NCBI GenBank assembly: GCA_003170575.1
Contig: PMZB01000299.1
Span: 1-7,927 of the forward strand
Source: Chlamydiia bacterium
Lineage (GTDB): Bacteria > Chlamydiota > Chlamydiia > Chlamydiales > FEN-1388
DNA: 7,927 bases
Reading direction: 5' to 3'
The notes under the pieces were generated by a model. It saw only the letters and a program-made list of their open reading frames with translations, searched no databases and was not told where the DNA came from. Shown piece after piece: positions 1 through 6,572 of the stretch. The position numbers and the translations under genes were made by a program. The first letter of the stretch is position 1; each line of letters begins with the position of its first letter.

Positions 1-48
1 TCTGGCCCAAATAAGAGTGGAAACTTTTGCAATCAAGCACTAGGCTCC

Positions 49-77
49 TTGCAAAGAAAGAATATTTTTGATATATT
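49..77 (+). promoter_or_regulatory. Candidate sigma70/sigma66-type promoter for the nucleotide transporter
   Basis: TTGCAA (49-54) and TATATT (72-77) are separated by 17 bases. They match the -35 and -10 consensus at 4 of 6 and 5 of 6 positions. Initiation about 7 bases after the -10 box would give a leader of roughly 19 bases that still contains the GAGG ribosome-binding site at 89-92. The spacing and position are good, but this is a consensus match only. Confidence 0.5.
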
Positions 78-102
78 AGTCGCCTAACGAGGTAAAGAGA
101 GG

Positions 103-1608
103 ATGTCTCAAGGTAACAGTCCCGGATTTTCCGGCCTTCGTTCTTATTTCTGGCCGGTGCACATGCATGAGCTTACGAAGATCATTCCCATGATCATCAT
201 GCTGTCTTTCATCGCCCTTGACTCTACGATCCTTCGCAACCTCAAGGATTCTTTAGTCGTCACGGCGCGCGGGTCGGGCGCCGAGATCATTCCTTTCATC
301 AAGGTTTGGGGCGTCATGCCATCAGCTATCATCTTCATGCTTATCTTCTCTAAGATCAGCAACTGGCTCAATAGAGAAGCCCTCTTTTACGTCACAATTC
401 TTCCGTTCATTCTCTTCTTTGGACTTTTTGCAGCCTATTTCTATCCTCATAGATTAGCTGTTCAACCAGATGCTTTCTGCGATATGCTGCGAAGCTCTCT
501 TCCTCAAGGTTTGAGTGGATTTGTCGAGTGCATTCGCAACTGGACTATTGCAACCTTTTATATCCTCGCAGAGCTGTGGGGAAGCGTTGTGCTCTCCCTT
601 CTTTTCTGGGGATTTGCAAATGACACTACACGAGTTTCAGAAGCAAAACGATTTTATGCCCTCTTTGGTTTGGGTGCAAACGTTGCATTGTTAGCCTCCG
701 GGCCAGCAATTATTTATTTCTCCAATATTAGAAGCTTGCTGCCTCCAGAAGTGGATGCATGGCAAATTACGCTGAACTACCTTATGGGCATGGTTTGTCT
801 TGCTGGTTTATGTGTCATCGCTGTTTACTGGTGGATCAATAGATACATTCTGACAGATCCTAAGTTCTTTGATGCTACTGAGATCAAAGCCCGTAGAGCC
901 AAACCCAAAATGTCTATCAAAGATAGCTTGCTCTACCTTGCTCAATCAAAATACATTCTCTGTATCGCAACACTCGTCATCGCCTATGGTATCAGCATTA
1001 ACCTTGTAGAAGTCACCTGGAAATCCCAGTTAAAGCTTCAATATCCAAATCCAAATGACTACAACACCTTTATGGGGTACTTCTCCACAATTACCGGAGC
1101 AGTAACTATCTTCATGATGCTGTTTGTGGGTGGAAATGCGATGAGGAAAAGCTGGGGCTTTGCTGCCATCTTGACTCCAATTGTCCTTTTGGTGACAGGC
1201 ACAGCATTCTTTGCATTTGTTATCTTCAGAGATTCTCTTTCAGTCTTCATCGCAGCTCTAGGAACAAGCCCTCTTATGCTTGCCGTCCTCTTTGGTGCTG
1301 CGCAAAACATCATGAGCAAGTCTTCAAAATACTCGCTCTTTGATCCAACCAAAGAAACAGCCTACATTCCTCTTGACTCAGAAGCAAAAGTCAAAGGAAA
1401 AGCTGCTATCGACGTTGTCGGAGCCCGTCTTGGAAAATCTGGCGGATCGTTTATCCAGCAGATCTTGCTTCTTGCGTGCGGTACCATTAGTGCAATCACT
1501 CCGTACATTGCTGTGATCCTGTTTGGTATCATCGCAGTATGGATACTTGCCGTGCGCTCCTTGAGTAAGCAGTTTACTCAGCTTACTCTCGCAAAAAGCG
1601 AAGTGTAA
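103..1608 (+). CDS. NTT (Npt1/Npt2, Tlc) family nucleotide transporter, ATP/ADP translocase-like
   Basis: This is an inner-membrane nucleotide transporter of the NTT family, which obligate intracellular bacteria use to take ATP (in exchange for ADP) or other nucleotides from the host cell. The 501-residue length is normal for the family. About 12 hydrophobic segments can be seen, starting near residue 27 and ending near 486. The opening GLRSYFWPVHMHEL matches the chlamydial Npt1 style. The charged residues known to be essential in plastid and bacterial members are all present: Lys48 (in ILRNLKDSL), Glu157 (AELWGS), Glu303 (INLVEVTWK) and Lys445 (LGKSGGS). The hallmark stretch at 409-449, containing LFDPTKE and the KGKAAIDVVGARLGKSGG block, is intact. 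The ATG at 103 is supported by GAGG at 89-92, with 10 bases of spacing. An Asn stands at residue 46 where, from memory, classical ATP/ADP exchangers have Asp, so a paralog with another nucleotide specificity or proton coupling is possible. The family call is firm; the substrate is inferred. Confidence 0.95.
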   Translation: MSQGNSPGFSGLRSYFWPVHMHELTKIIPMIIMLSFIALDSTILRNLKDSLVVTARGSGAEIIPFIKVWGVMPSAIIFMLIFSKISNWLNREALFYVTILPFILFFGLFAAYFYPHRLAVQPDAFCDMLRSSLPQGLSGFVECIRNWTIATFYILAELWGSVVLSLLFWGFANDTTRVSEAKRFYALFGLGANVALLASGPAIIYFSNIRSLLPPEVDAWQITLNYLMGMVCLAGLCVIAVYWWINRYILTDPKFFDATEIKARRAKPKMSIKDSLLYLAQSKYILCIATLVIAYGISINLVEVTWKSQLKLQYPNPNDYNTFMGYFSTITGAVTIFMMLFVGGNAMRKSWGFAAILTPIVLLVTGTAFFAFVIFRDSLSVFIAALGTSPLMLAVLFGAAQNIMSKSSKYSLFDPTKETAYIPLDSEAKVKGKAAIDVVGARLGKSGGSFIQQILLLACGTISAITPYIAVILFGIIAVWILAVRSLSKQFTQLTLAKSEV

Positions 1609-1633
1609 GTAGTTTTTACTTATTCTACCTAAC

Positions 1634-1675
1634 AAGCCTCATCTAGGAGAGTTCTCCTAGGTGAGGCTTTTTTTT
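1634..1675 (+). terminator. Strong intrinsic terminator after the nucleotide transporter
   Basis: A 16-bp stem (1634-1649 with 1654-1669) has one G-U pair and a 4-base loop. It runs directly into eight T residues (1668-1675). It lies 25 bases after the transporter stop codon, so transporter and secDF are most likely separate transcription units. On the opposite strand the stem is also preceded by AA only, so activity is expected mainly in the + direction. Confidence 0.92.
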
Positions 1676-1681
1676 AATCAC

Positions 1682-1705
1682 TGAATTTGCTGTAAAGCAA
1701 ATTCA
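1682..1705. repeat. Perfect 10-bp inverted repeat with GTAA loop upstream of secDF
   Basis: TGAATTTGCT (1682-1691) and AGCAAATTCA (1696-1705) are exact reverse complements around the tetraloop GTAA, which belongs to the GNRA class. No T-run follows, so it is not a standard terminator. It sits just after the transporter terminator and 54 bases before the secDF start codon, inside the region where the secDF promoter must lie. It could be an operator palindrome or, if transcribed, a 5' leader hairpin. No convincing -35/-10 pair was found here, the best being GATACT at 1713-1718 with a poorly spaced TTGCTG at 1687-1692. Confidence 0.6.
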
Positions 1706-1759
1706 TCCGTCTGATACTCTACACACCTATTTCTAGAAAGTAAGAAAGGATTTTCATCC

Positions 1760-4700
1760 ATGGAAAAAGTTAAACGTTGGCACTTTGTTGTCATTTTCGC
1801 GGTATTGGCGTGGACTGTGTATACCATTCTTCCTTCCGCAATTTACTACACAAAGCCGCTTGATCGGCCAATTGACTCACCACAAGCTTCTGTTATTGAG
1901 TCGGAAATAGTCTCACGGCTTGATGCGCTGAAAGCAGACTCAATCGACTGGATCTATGCATTCTGCAACATGATTGGCGTCACACCCAAAAACGTCCACT
2001 TGGATGAAAAAGATCCTGCTTCCATCTATTTTGAGGTTACATCTGAAGCAGATGCCGCCAGTGTAAGGAACTTTCTCCCTCAGGCAGGATATTCTATTCC
2101 TTTTAAGCCATCCCAACTATTCCTAGGCAATATCGACGGAAAAAAAGTGCACGTCATTCGCCGTCTTGGTGTTGATATTACAGAAAAAAACAAAAATGAC
2201 TTTTTCTCGTTTGTGCAAAAAAAAGATGCTTCAGGGAAACTGTCTGAGCCCTATTTTAACCTGGTCAAAGATCGATTTGTGAACCTCGCCCTAGATATTT
2301 TTGGGCCATCTCCTCTTTCTAAAACCCTTCAACAAGCTCTTTCGACACCAGAAGACAAGGAAGCGTTCCAACAGATCCTTGATACTGTGTCGGAATGGTC
2401 TACGTTTAGAAATACACCTCTTCTTCCTCGCCTTGTCGCATCACTCTTTCAAGGGAAAAATGCAAAATCATCGTTTGAATTGACTTTAAAGCTTGTTCGA
2501 CAAGAAAAAGACAAAGTCAAATCTCAGATGGGACCCACTCCTACCGAGAGTATGGAAAAAGGAGAAGCGCTTTCCAAAAAATTGGAGCAGCTTGAAGAGG
2601 TAGATCATCTGCTTAGCTCACAGGAGAATACTCTTTCCTACGATGTCACTCCGCTTACAAAAGAGTTGATTGAGACAACGGTTATCAAAGCTCATGCAGA
2701 CAACCCTGAAGCACCCTCGTACACCCTCGTCTATAGCACTAACCCTCTTCTCTCTTCAATCACGCTCGACTGGAGCCAAGACAATATTTTCATCCAACCG
2801 TATGAAGACATAGTTTCAATACTCGGCCAAACTGCTTCTACAGAAGAAGCCTCAAGGCTTAAAGACACTGTCCACCGCATGCTTCTTAATACGATTGCCT
2901 CCCTGGGTCAAGAAACAGGAGAGACCATAGAAACAGAGGGAGATGCGTATACAATTGCACTTACCGCTTCCTCGTCTAACAGTCTCATCGTTCTCTCCCT
3001 CAAGAGTGTTGCTCAATCTCTCACTCAATCTCTTCTTAACTTCATCACTACTACATGGCACCCGGAAACAGCAGACCTCCAAGAAGATGTCTACCCACGC
3101 ATTGATGGTACAAAGTTTCTTTCCCTCCCAGCCGATGAACGAAGCCTCTGCTTGGTTGTGTTCTCTCCTTCTGTCACTCAAATGAAACAAGGTTCCTTCA
3201 AGAACACATCTTTGTACATCATCCTGCGCAATGGCCAAAGGCTGTTCTCAAATAAAGGAGAAGAAGGCGCCACCCTAAAAAAAGATATCGAAAGCTTAAT
3301 TGCCCCTCTTCAACAACGAGGGTTTCTCCTGTACTCAGGAAAATTGTTGCAGGGCAAAGAGTTTGAAAATGATTTTGTATTTGAGCTGGAAAACTTTCAA
3401 CAGCCGCTTATCGACGCAACGCGCGAAGCCTTCTTGACTCCTGGAGGAATTAGCGCATCTGTTCTCGACTGCGGAACCTATGAAACAAGACTCAATGCAG
3501 AAAACAAGATCGATGATCTTATGCAAGAAGAGCTGATCAAATGGAAAGAAGCATGGGCTGCGGCTCAAGTCTCGCTCAACCCAGCAGATCACTATCTTGT
3601 ACCAAAACCAACGAAAAATCTGTTCCTGTCTAACCTTAAGCGTTCTTTTAGAGAATATTTTCGAGGCGACCCTTCTAGAATCATCAAGTGGGGGCTAGAC
3701 CTGTCGGGCGGTAAAAGCGTGCGCATAAGCCTGCTGGACCAAGCAAATCGCCCTGTCACAAAGACGGATGATCTCAAACAAGCTACGTCCGAGCTCTATT
3801 CCCGTCTCAATAAAATGGGCGTTTCAGAGCGCACCCTTCGCATTGAAAACGGGACCATTCTGATCGACTTCCCTGGAGCACGTGATGTCTCTGCAAGCGA
3901 TCTTGTGAAGGCATCTGCTATGTACTTCCATGTAGCTAATGAAGAGTTTAACCAACTTAACCCTGATCTTGCAAAAGCCTCCCACGAGTTTCTCCAAGAG
4001 GTGTGGAATGAAGCTGCCCTTACAAACGCTAAAGATAGTGAAAGCATCAATCGGATCGCACTTAAAAAAGTTCAAGCAGTTGAGTCAGGGCTGCTTATCG
4101 ATCCAAATATCCAAGCACTTCTTGACCATAATCTAAAGCTCGAAGATCCAACGCAACCACCTGCCGCCTCCGCCTTTGATGACAAAATCTCTATCATCGC
4201 CCGATGGCACGGAGATACGCCTGAAGAATGGCCAAGCCGCACACATCCCCTCATGTTTGTGTTCAAAAACTTCGCATTGGAAGGTTGCAACCTGGAAAAT
4301 GTCCACCCTTCCTACGACCAATCCAAGGGCAATATTCTCGTATTTAATGTGAGAGGATCCGACGCTCGCGGCCAAGGCGTTCACCCGCGCGATGAGTTCT
4401 ACACATGGACCTCGCATTTCTCCGAAGAAGGGATAATGGGAACCCCGCTCGAACAATATTCTCGAGGCAGAGGCTGGCGCATGGCAGTTATTTTGAATGG
4501 CAATGTGGTCAGCTCGCCTGCTCTTTCATGCGGACTGCGTGATAGTGCCATGATCACAGGAAACTTCACACAAAGAGAAGTAGAACGTCTTGCACGCAGC
4601 CTTCAGGCAGGATCTTTGTCCTTTACACCAAAAATCCTCTCAGAACAAAACGTCAGCCCAGAGCTTGGCGCAAGGGAGCGCCACCAGGGCCTATTTGCAG

Positions 4701-6181
4701 CAGCACTCTCTATCATTGCAGTGGTCAGCATCATGATCGCCTGCTACCACTTTGCAGGAACTGTTGCAAGCATCGGTGTTCTTTTTAACCTGTTTATCAT
4801 CTGGGCAGTCATGCAGAACATTGAGGCTGCTATCACTCTTCCAGCAATTGCAGGTATAGTCCTCACAGTAGCTCTTGCAGTTGACGCGAACGTGCTTGTG
4901 TTTGAACGTATCAGAGAAGAATTTTCCATCTCAGGCCGTATCGCTACCTCCATCATTCGCGGCTACCAAAAAGCACTTTCCGCCATTGTTGACTCTAACC
5001 TCACAACCCTTATCGCATCATTCATCCTCACACAATTTGACTGCGGTCCTGTACGCGGTTTTGCTGTCACCCTGATCATCGGCCTTCTCTCCTCGCTCTT
5101 CACATCCCTCTTCGTCACCAGATGCTACTTTACTTATTGGGCACAAAATCCCGCTCACACCATGCTCAAGATGTCACAGTGGATTAAACCTACTTCCTTC
5201 AACTTCCTTGCTTTCAAAAAACCCGCATTTCTCATCTCAGCAGTCATCGTAATTGTAGGCATTCTCGTCTCCTCTTTCTCCTGGAGATCGATGCTCGGCA
5301 TGGATTTCACTGGAGGCTATGCCCTCATCCTTGACGTCACCAACACAGACATCTCGCCCAAAGAAACAGCAGAAAAAGCTCTCTGTGCTCATGGTGTCAC
5401 TCCTTCTGAAATTCAGATACGCGAACTGGGAAGACCCAATTCTCTCAGAATCCAGCTCTCCTCCTCGCTTGAAGAGGAAGGAAGACCATTCCACAATCTG
5501 CCAGAGTCCATCGACACTGAAACACACTTTGACTATCAGCGCATCCCGCGCCTGAACTGGGTCGTAGACACACTCGAACAAGCGCACCTCTCTATAGCTC
5601 CAGAGACAAAAGAAAACCTCACAGCAGCCTGGACCTCTATCAGCGGACAGTTCTCCGACACCATGCGCAATAACGCCCTTCTGGCCATGAGCCTCGCCAT
5701 AGTTGCTATTCTTGTCTACATCGCCATCCGCTTTGAATGGAAATACGCTATCTCAGCCGTGCTCGCCCTGCTCCAAGATGTGCTTCTGACCCTCGCCACA
5801 ATAGCCATCCTCCACGCATTCGGAATGCCCCTACAAATTAACCTGGAAGTGATCGGCGCTATCATGACAATCATCGGCTATGCACTCAACGACACCATCA
5901 TCATCTTCGACAGAGTACGCGAAGACCTGCTCCTCTATCGCAAGAAACGGTTCTCCGAGATCGTCAACCTCGCACTCAACAGCACCCTGAGCAGAACGCT
6001 TATGACCTCCGGCATCACCCTCACAGTACTACTCTTTCTCACCCTATTCGGCGGCTCCTCCATCTTCTCCTTCTCCTTCGTCATGTTCACAGGCGTCTTC
6101 CTCGGCACACTCTCTTCCCTCTTCATCGCAGGACCATTGCTGATATTCTTCCATTCACGCGACGAACAGGCTGAAGGCTAA
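1760..6181 (+). CDS. secDF: SecD-SecF fusion protein, Sec translocon accessory subunit
   Basis: SecDF works with SecYEG, using the proton gradient to help pull and release proteins on the outer side of the inner membrane. SecD and SecF are fused here into 1473 residues, as in chlamydiae. An N-terminal membrane segment (about 8-28) is followed by a very long periplasmic region (30-977), including a charged, coil-prone stretch near 240-290. The SecD motif GLDLSGG lies at 645-651 and the pre-membrane element LQAGSLSF begins at 948. SecD membrane segments span about 978-1135, with Asp1042 in AVDANVLVFERIREE. The SecF half starts near 1150, with MDFTGG at 1181-1186 and membrane segments at about 1303-1465. 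Asp1378 (LNDTIIIFDRVRE) and Arg1412 (LSRTL) match, with Asp1042, the residues implicated in proton conduction in Thermus SecDF. Bacterial SecDF fusions such as that of Bacillus are near 740 residues, so the extra length is almost all in the first periplasmic region. The ATG at 1760 has AAAGGA at 1745-1750. GC rises clearly from the 5' to the 3' part of the gene. Confidence 0.96.
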   Translation: MEKVKRWHFVVIFAVLAWTVYTILPSAIYYTKPLDRPIDSPQASVIESEIVSRLDALKADSIDWIYAFCNMIGVTPKNVHLDEKDPASIYFEVTSEADAASVRNFLPQAGYSIPFKPSQLFLGNIDGKKVHVIRRLGVDITEKNKNDFFSFVQKKDASGKLSEPYFNLVKDRFVNLALDIFGPSPLSKTLQQALSTPEDKEAFQQILDTVSEWSTFRNTPLLPRLVASLFQGKNAKSSFELTLKLVRQEKDKVKSQMGPTPTESMEKGEALSKKLEQLEEVDHLLSSQENTLSYDVTPLTKELIETTVIKAHADNPEAPSYTLVYSTNPLLSSITLDWSQDNIFIQPYEDIVSILGQTASTEEASRLKDTVHRMLLNTIASLGQETGETIETEGDAYTIALTASSSNSLIVLSLKSVAQSLTQSLLNFITTTWHPETADLQEDVYPRIDGTKFLSLPADERSLCLVVFSPSVTQMKQGSFKNTSLYIILRNGQRLFSNKGEEGATLKKDIESLIAPLQQRGFLLYSGKLLQGKEFENDFVFELENFQQPLIDATREAFLTPGGISASVLDCGTYETRLNAENKIDDLMQEELIKWKEAWAAAQVSLNPADHYLVPKPTKNLFLSNLKRSFREYFRGDPSRIIKWGLDLSGGKSVRISLLDQANRPVTKTDDLKQATSELYSRLNKMGVSERTLRIENGTILIDFPGARDVSASDLVKASAMYFHVANEEFNQLNPDLAKASHEFLQEVWNEAALTNAKDSESINRIALKKVQAVESGLLIDPNIQALLDHNLKLEDPTQPPAASAFDDKISIIARWHGDTPEEWPSRTHPLMFVFKNFALEGCNLENVHPSYDQSKGNILVFNVRGSDARGQGVHPRDEFYTWTSHFSEEGIMGTPLEQYSRGRGWRMAVILNGNVVSSPALSCGLRDSAMITGNFTQREVERLARSLQAGSLSFTPKILSEQNVSPELGARERHQGLFAAALSIIAVVSIMIACYHFAGTVASIGVLFNLFIIWAVMQNIEAAITLPAIAGIVLTVALAVDANVLVFERIREEFSISGRIATSIIRGYQKALSAIVDSNLTTLIASFILTQFDCGPVRGFAVTLIIGLLSSLFTSLFVTRCYFTYWAQNPAHTMLKMSQWIKPTSFNFLAFKKPAFLISAVIVIVGILVSSFSWRSMLGMDFTGGYALILDVTNTDISPKETAEKALCAHGVTPSEIQIRELGRPNSLRIQLSSSLEEEGRPFHNLPESIDTETHFDYQRIPRLNWVVDTLEQAHLSIAPETKENLTAAWTSISGQFSDTMRNNALLAMSLAIVAILVYIAIRFEWKYAISAVLALLQDVLLTLATIAILHAFGMPLQINLEVIGAIMTIIGYALNDTIIIFDRVREDLLLYRKKRFSEIVNLALNSTLSRTLMTSGITLTVLLFLTLFGGSSIFSFSFVMFTGVFLGTLSSLFIAGPLLIFFHSRDEQAEG

Positions 6182-6192
6182 GTTGAAGGAAC

Positions 6193-6217
6193 TGTGGGGG
6201 CTTTATAAGCCCCCACA
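6193..6217 (+). terminator. Probable terminator hairpin after secDF
   Basis: TGTGGGGGCTT (6193-6203) pairs perfectly with AAGCCCCCACA (6207-6217) around a 3-base loop, starting 11 bases after the secDF stop codon. The stem is GC-rich and strong, but the following tract is only CTCTTTGCG, a poor U-run. It is therefore either a weak or factor-assisted terminator, or a stem that protects the mRNA 3' end. A second, weak A/T inverted repeat (6244-6261, TCTTTTTT facing AAAAAAGA) lies just downstream. Confidence 0.65.
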
Positions 6218-6271
6218 CTCTTTGCGTCGAAAGACTTACCCTCTCTTTTTTCCAAAAAAGAAGAACAAATT

Positions 6272-6399
6272 ATGAAAAGCTTTTTTGAAGATCTTAAAAA
6301 AGGATTAGAGGAAGCTATTGCTCAAGAAAATGGTGAGAAGGTTCTGCGATCACGCGTTATCGAAATTCCAGAGAAATCCATAGTGGACAATAAAAAAAA
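6272..6399 (+). pseudogene. Truncated XRE/HTH-type antitoxin-like gene, N-terminal remnant
   Basis: From the ATG at 6272 about 42 residues are open with a family-like pattern: MKSFFEDLKKGLEEAIAQE, then a VLRSRVIEIPE segment. This resembles from memory the N-terminal arm of the XRE-family antitoxins and regulators usually found beside RelE/HigB-type toxins (pattern: FEDLKxGLEEAIAxxxG, then LRxxxxEIPEP). In those proteins a helix-turn-helix domain of about 55-60 residues follows; here it is missing. The frame instead runs into the complement of the tRNA-Leu gene and stops at 6494-6496. The residues from about position 43 on (such as DDRTRTSTW) are the familiar artefact of translating antisense tRNA sequence. 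No toxin gene is present upstream, where secDF ends 91 bases before. A weak purine-rich stretch (AAGAAGAA) precedes the ATG. It is probably a dead fragment, although a short peptide could still be made. Confidence 0.6.
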
Positions 6400-6482
6400 T
6401 GCCGATGACCGGACTCGAACCAGCACCTGGTTACCCAGAGTAGATTTTGAGTCTACCGCGTCTACCATTCCGCCACACCGGC
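6400..6482 (-). tRNA. tRNA-Leu, anticodon CAA
   Basis: Read on the minus strand, this 83-base sequence folds as a class II tRNA. The acceptor stem GCCGGTG pairs with CATCGGC with one G-U pair, and the discriminator base is A, as expected for Leu. The D arm is GCG/CGC. The anticodon stem GTAGA/TCTAC carries the loop CTCAAAA with T33 and anticodon CAA, which reads UUG codons. The variable arm is CTGG-GTAA-CCAG. The T arm is GCTGG/CCGGT with loop TTCGAGT. CCA is not encoded: the discriminator A is followed directly by eight T residues (complement of 6392-6399). The gene lies 90 bases downstream of the kinase gene on the same strand, with no clear terminator between them, so read-through is possible. 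A promoter of its own is not obvious; TTGAAA (complement of 6528-6533) and TATCCT (complement of 6509-6514) are only 13 bases apart. Confidence 0.96.
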
Positions 6483-6527
6483 AAAAAAAGATCTGAATGG
6501 TGCCAAGAAGGATAAGAGGAATGCCTT

Positions 6528-6555
6528 TTTCAACGCCAGCTATTTCTTGTTGAAA
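6528..6555. repeat. Small inverted repeat between the kinase gene and tRNA-Leu
   Basis: TTTCAAC (6528-6534) and GTTGAAA (6549-6555) are perfect reverse complements separated by 14 bases. The repeat lies 17 bases after the kinase stop codon. Without a T-run on the minus strand it is not a standard terminator. It may be a weak 3' stem or chance. Confidence 0.3.
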
Positions 6556-6572
6556 CTATAAACTTTTGGGAA

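Noticed and set aside
1..87. Possible 3' end of an upstream gene on the + strand (one frame open to a stop at 41-43, another to 85-87)
   Set aside because: Both tails are too short to recognise, and two frames are open at once, so I cannot say which is real, if either.
1059..1635. Minus-strand open frames opposite the transporter gene (1059-1352, 1378-1635)
   Set aside because: They are antisense to conserved NTT motifs, so the + strand frame explains the openness.
3012..3033. Direct repeat CTCAATCTCT in secDF
   Set aside because: Two short copies encoding similar QSL residues; best explained by codon-level coincidence in a low-complexity stretch.
2852..3238. 128-codon open frame on the minus strand within secDF
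   Set aside because: It lies wholly inside the secDF coding frame, its product resembles nothing known, and it has no ribosome-binding context. It is a shadow frame.
6182..6399. Second copy of the tRNA-Leu 3' end that would mark an attachment site
   Set aside because: Reading by eye shows no repeat of the T-arm and acceptor sequence in this interval.
6400..6496. C-terminal half of the 74-codon frame starting at 6272
   Set aside because: It is antisense translation of the tRNA-Leu gene followed by a few codons to the first stop, not a protein domain.
6483..6572. Short open stretch after the tRNA on the + strand, checked for the missing helix-turn-helix part of the antitoxin
   Set aside because: The translation ends after about 25 codons and shows no helix-turn-helix pattern, so the gene does not resume beyond the tRNA.
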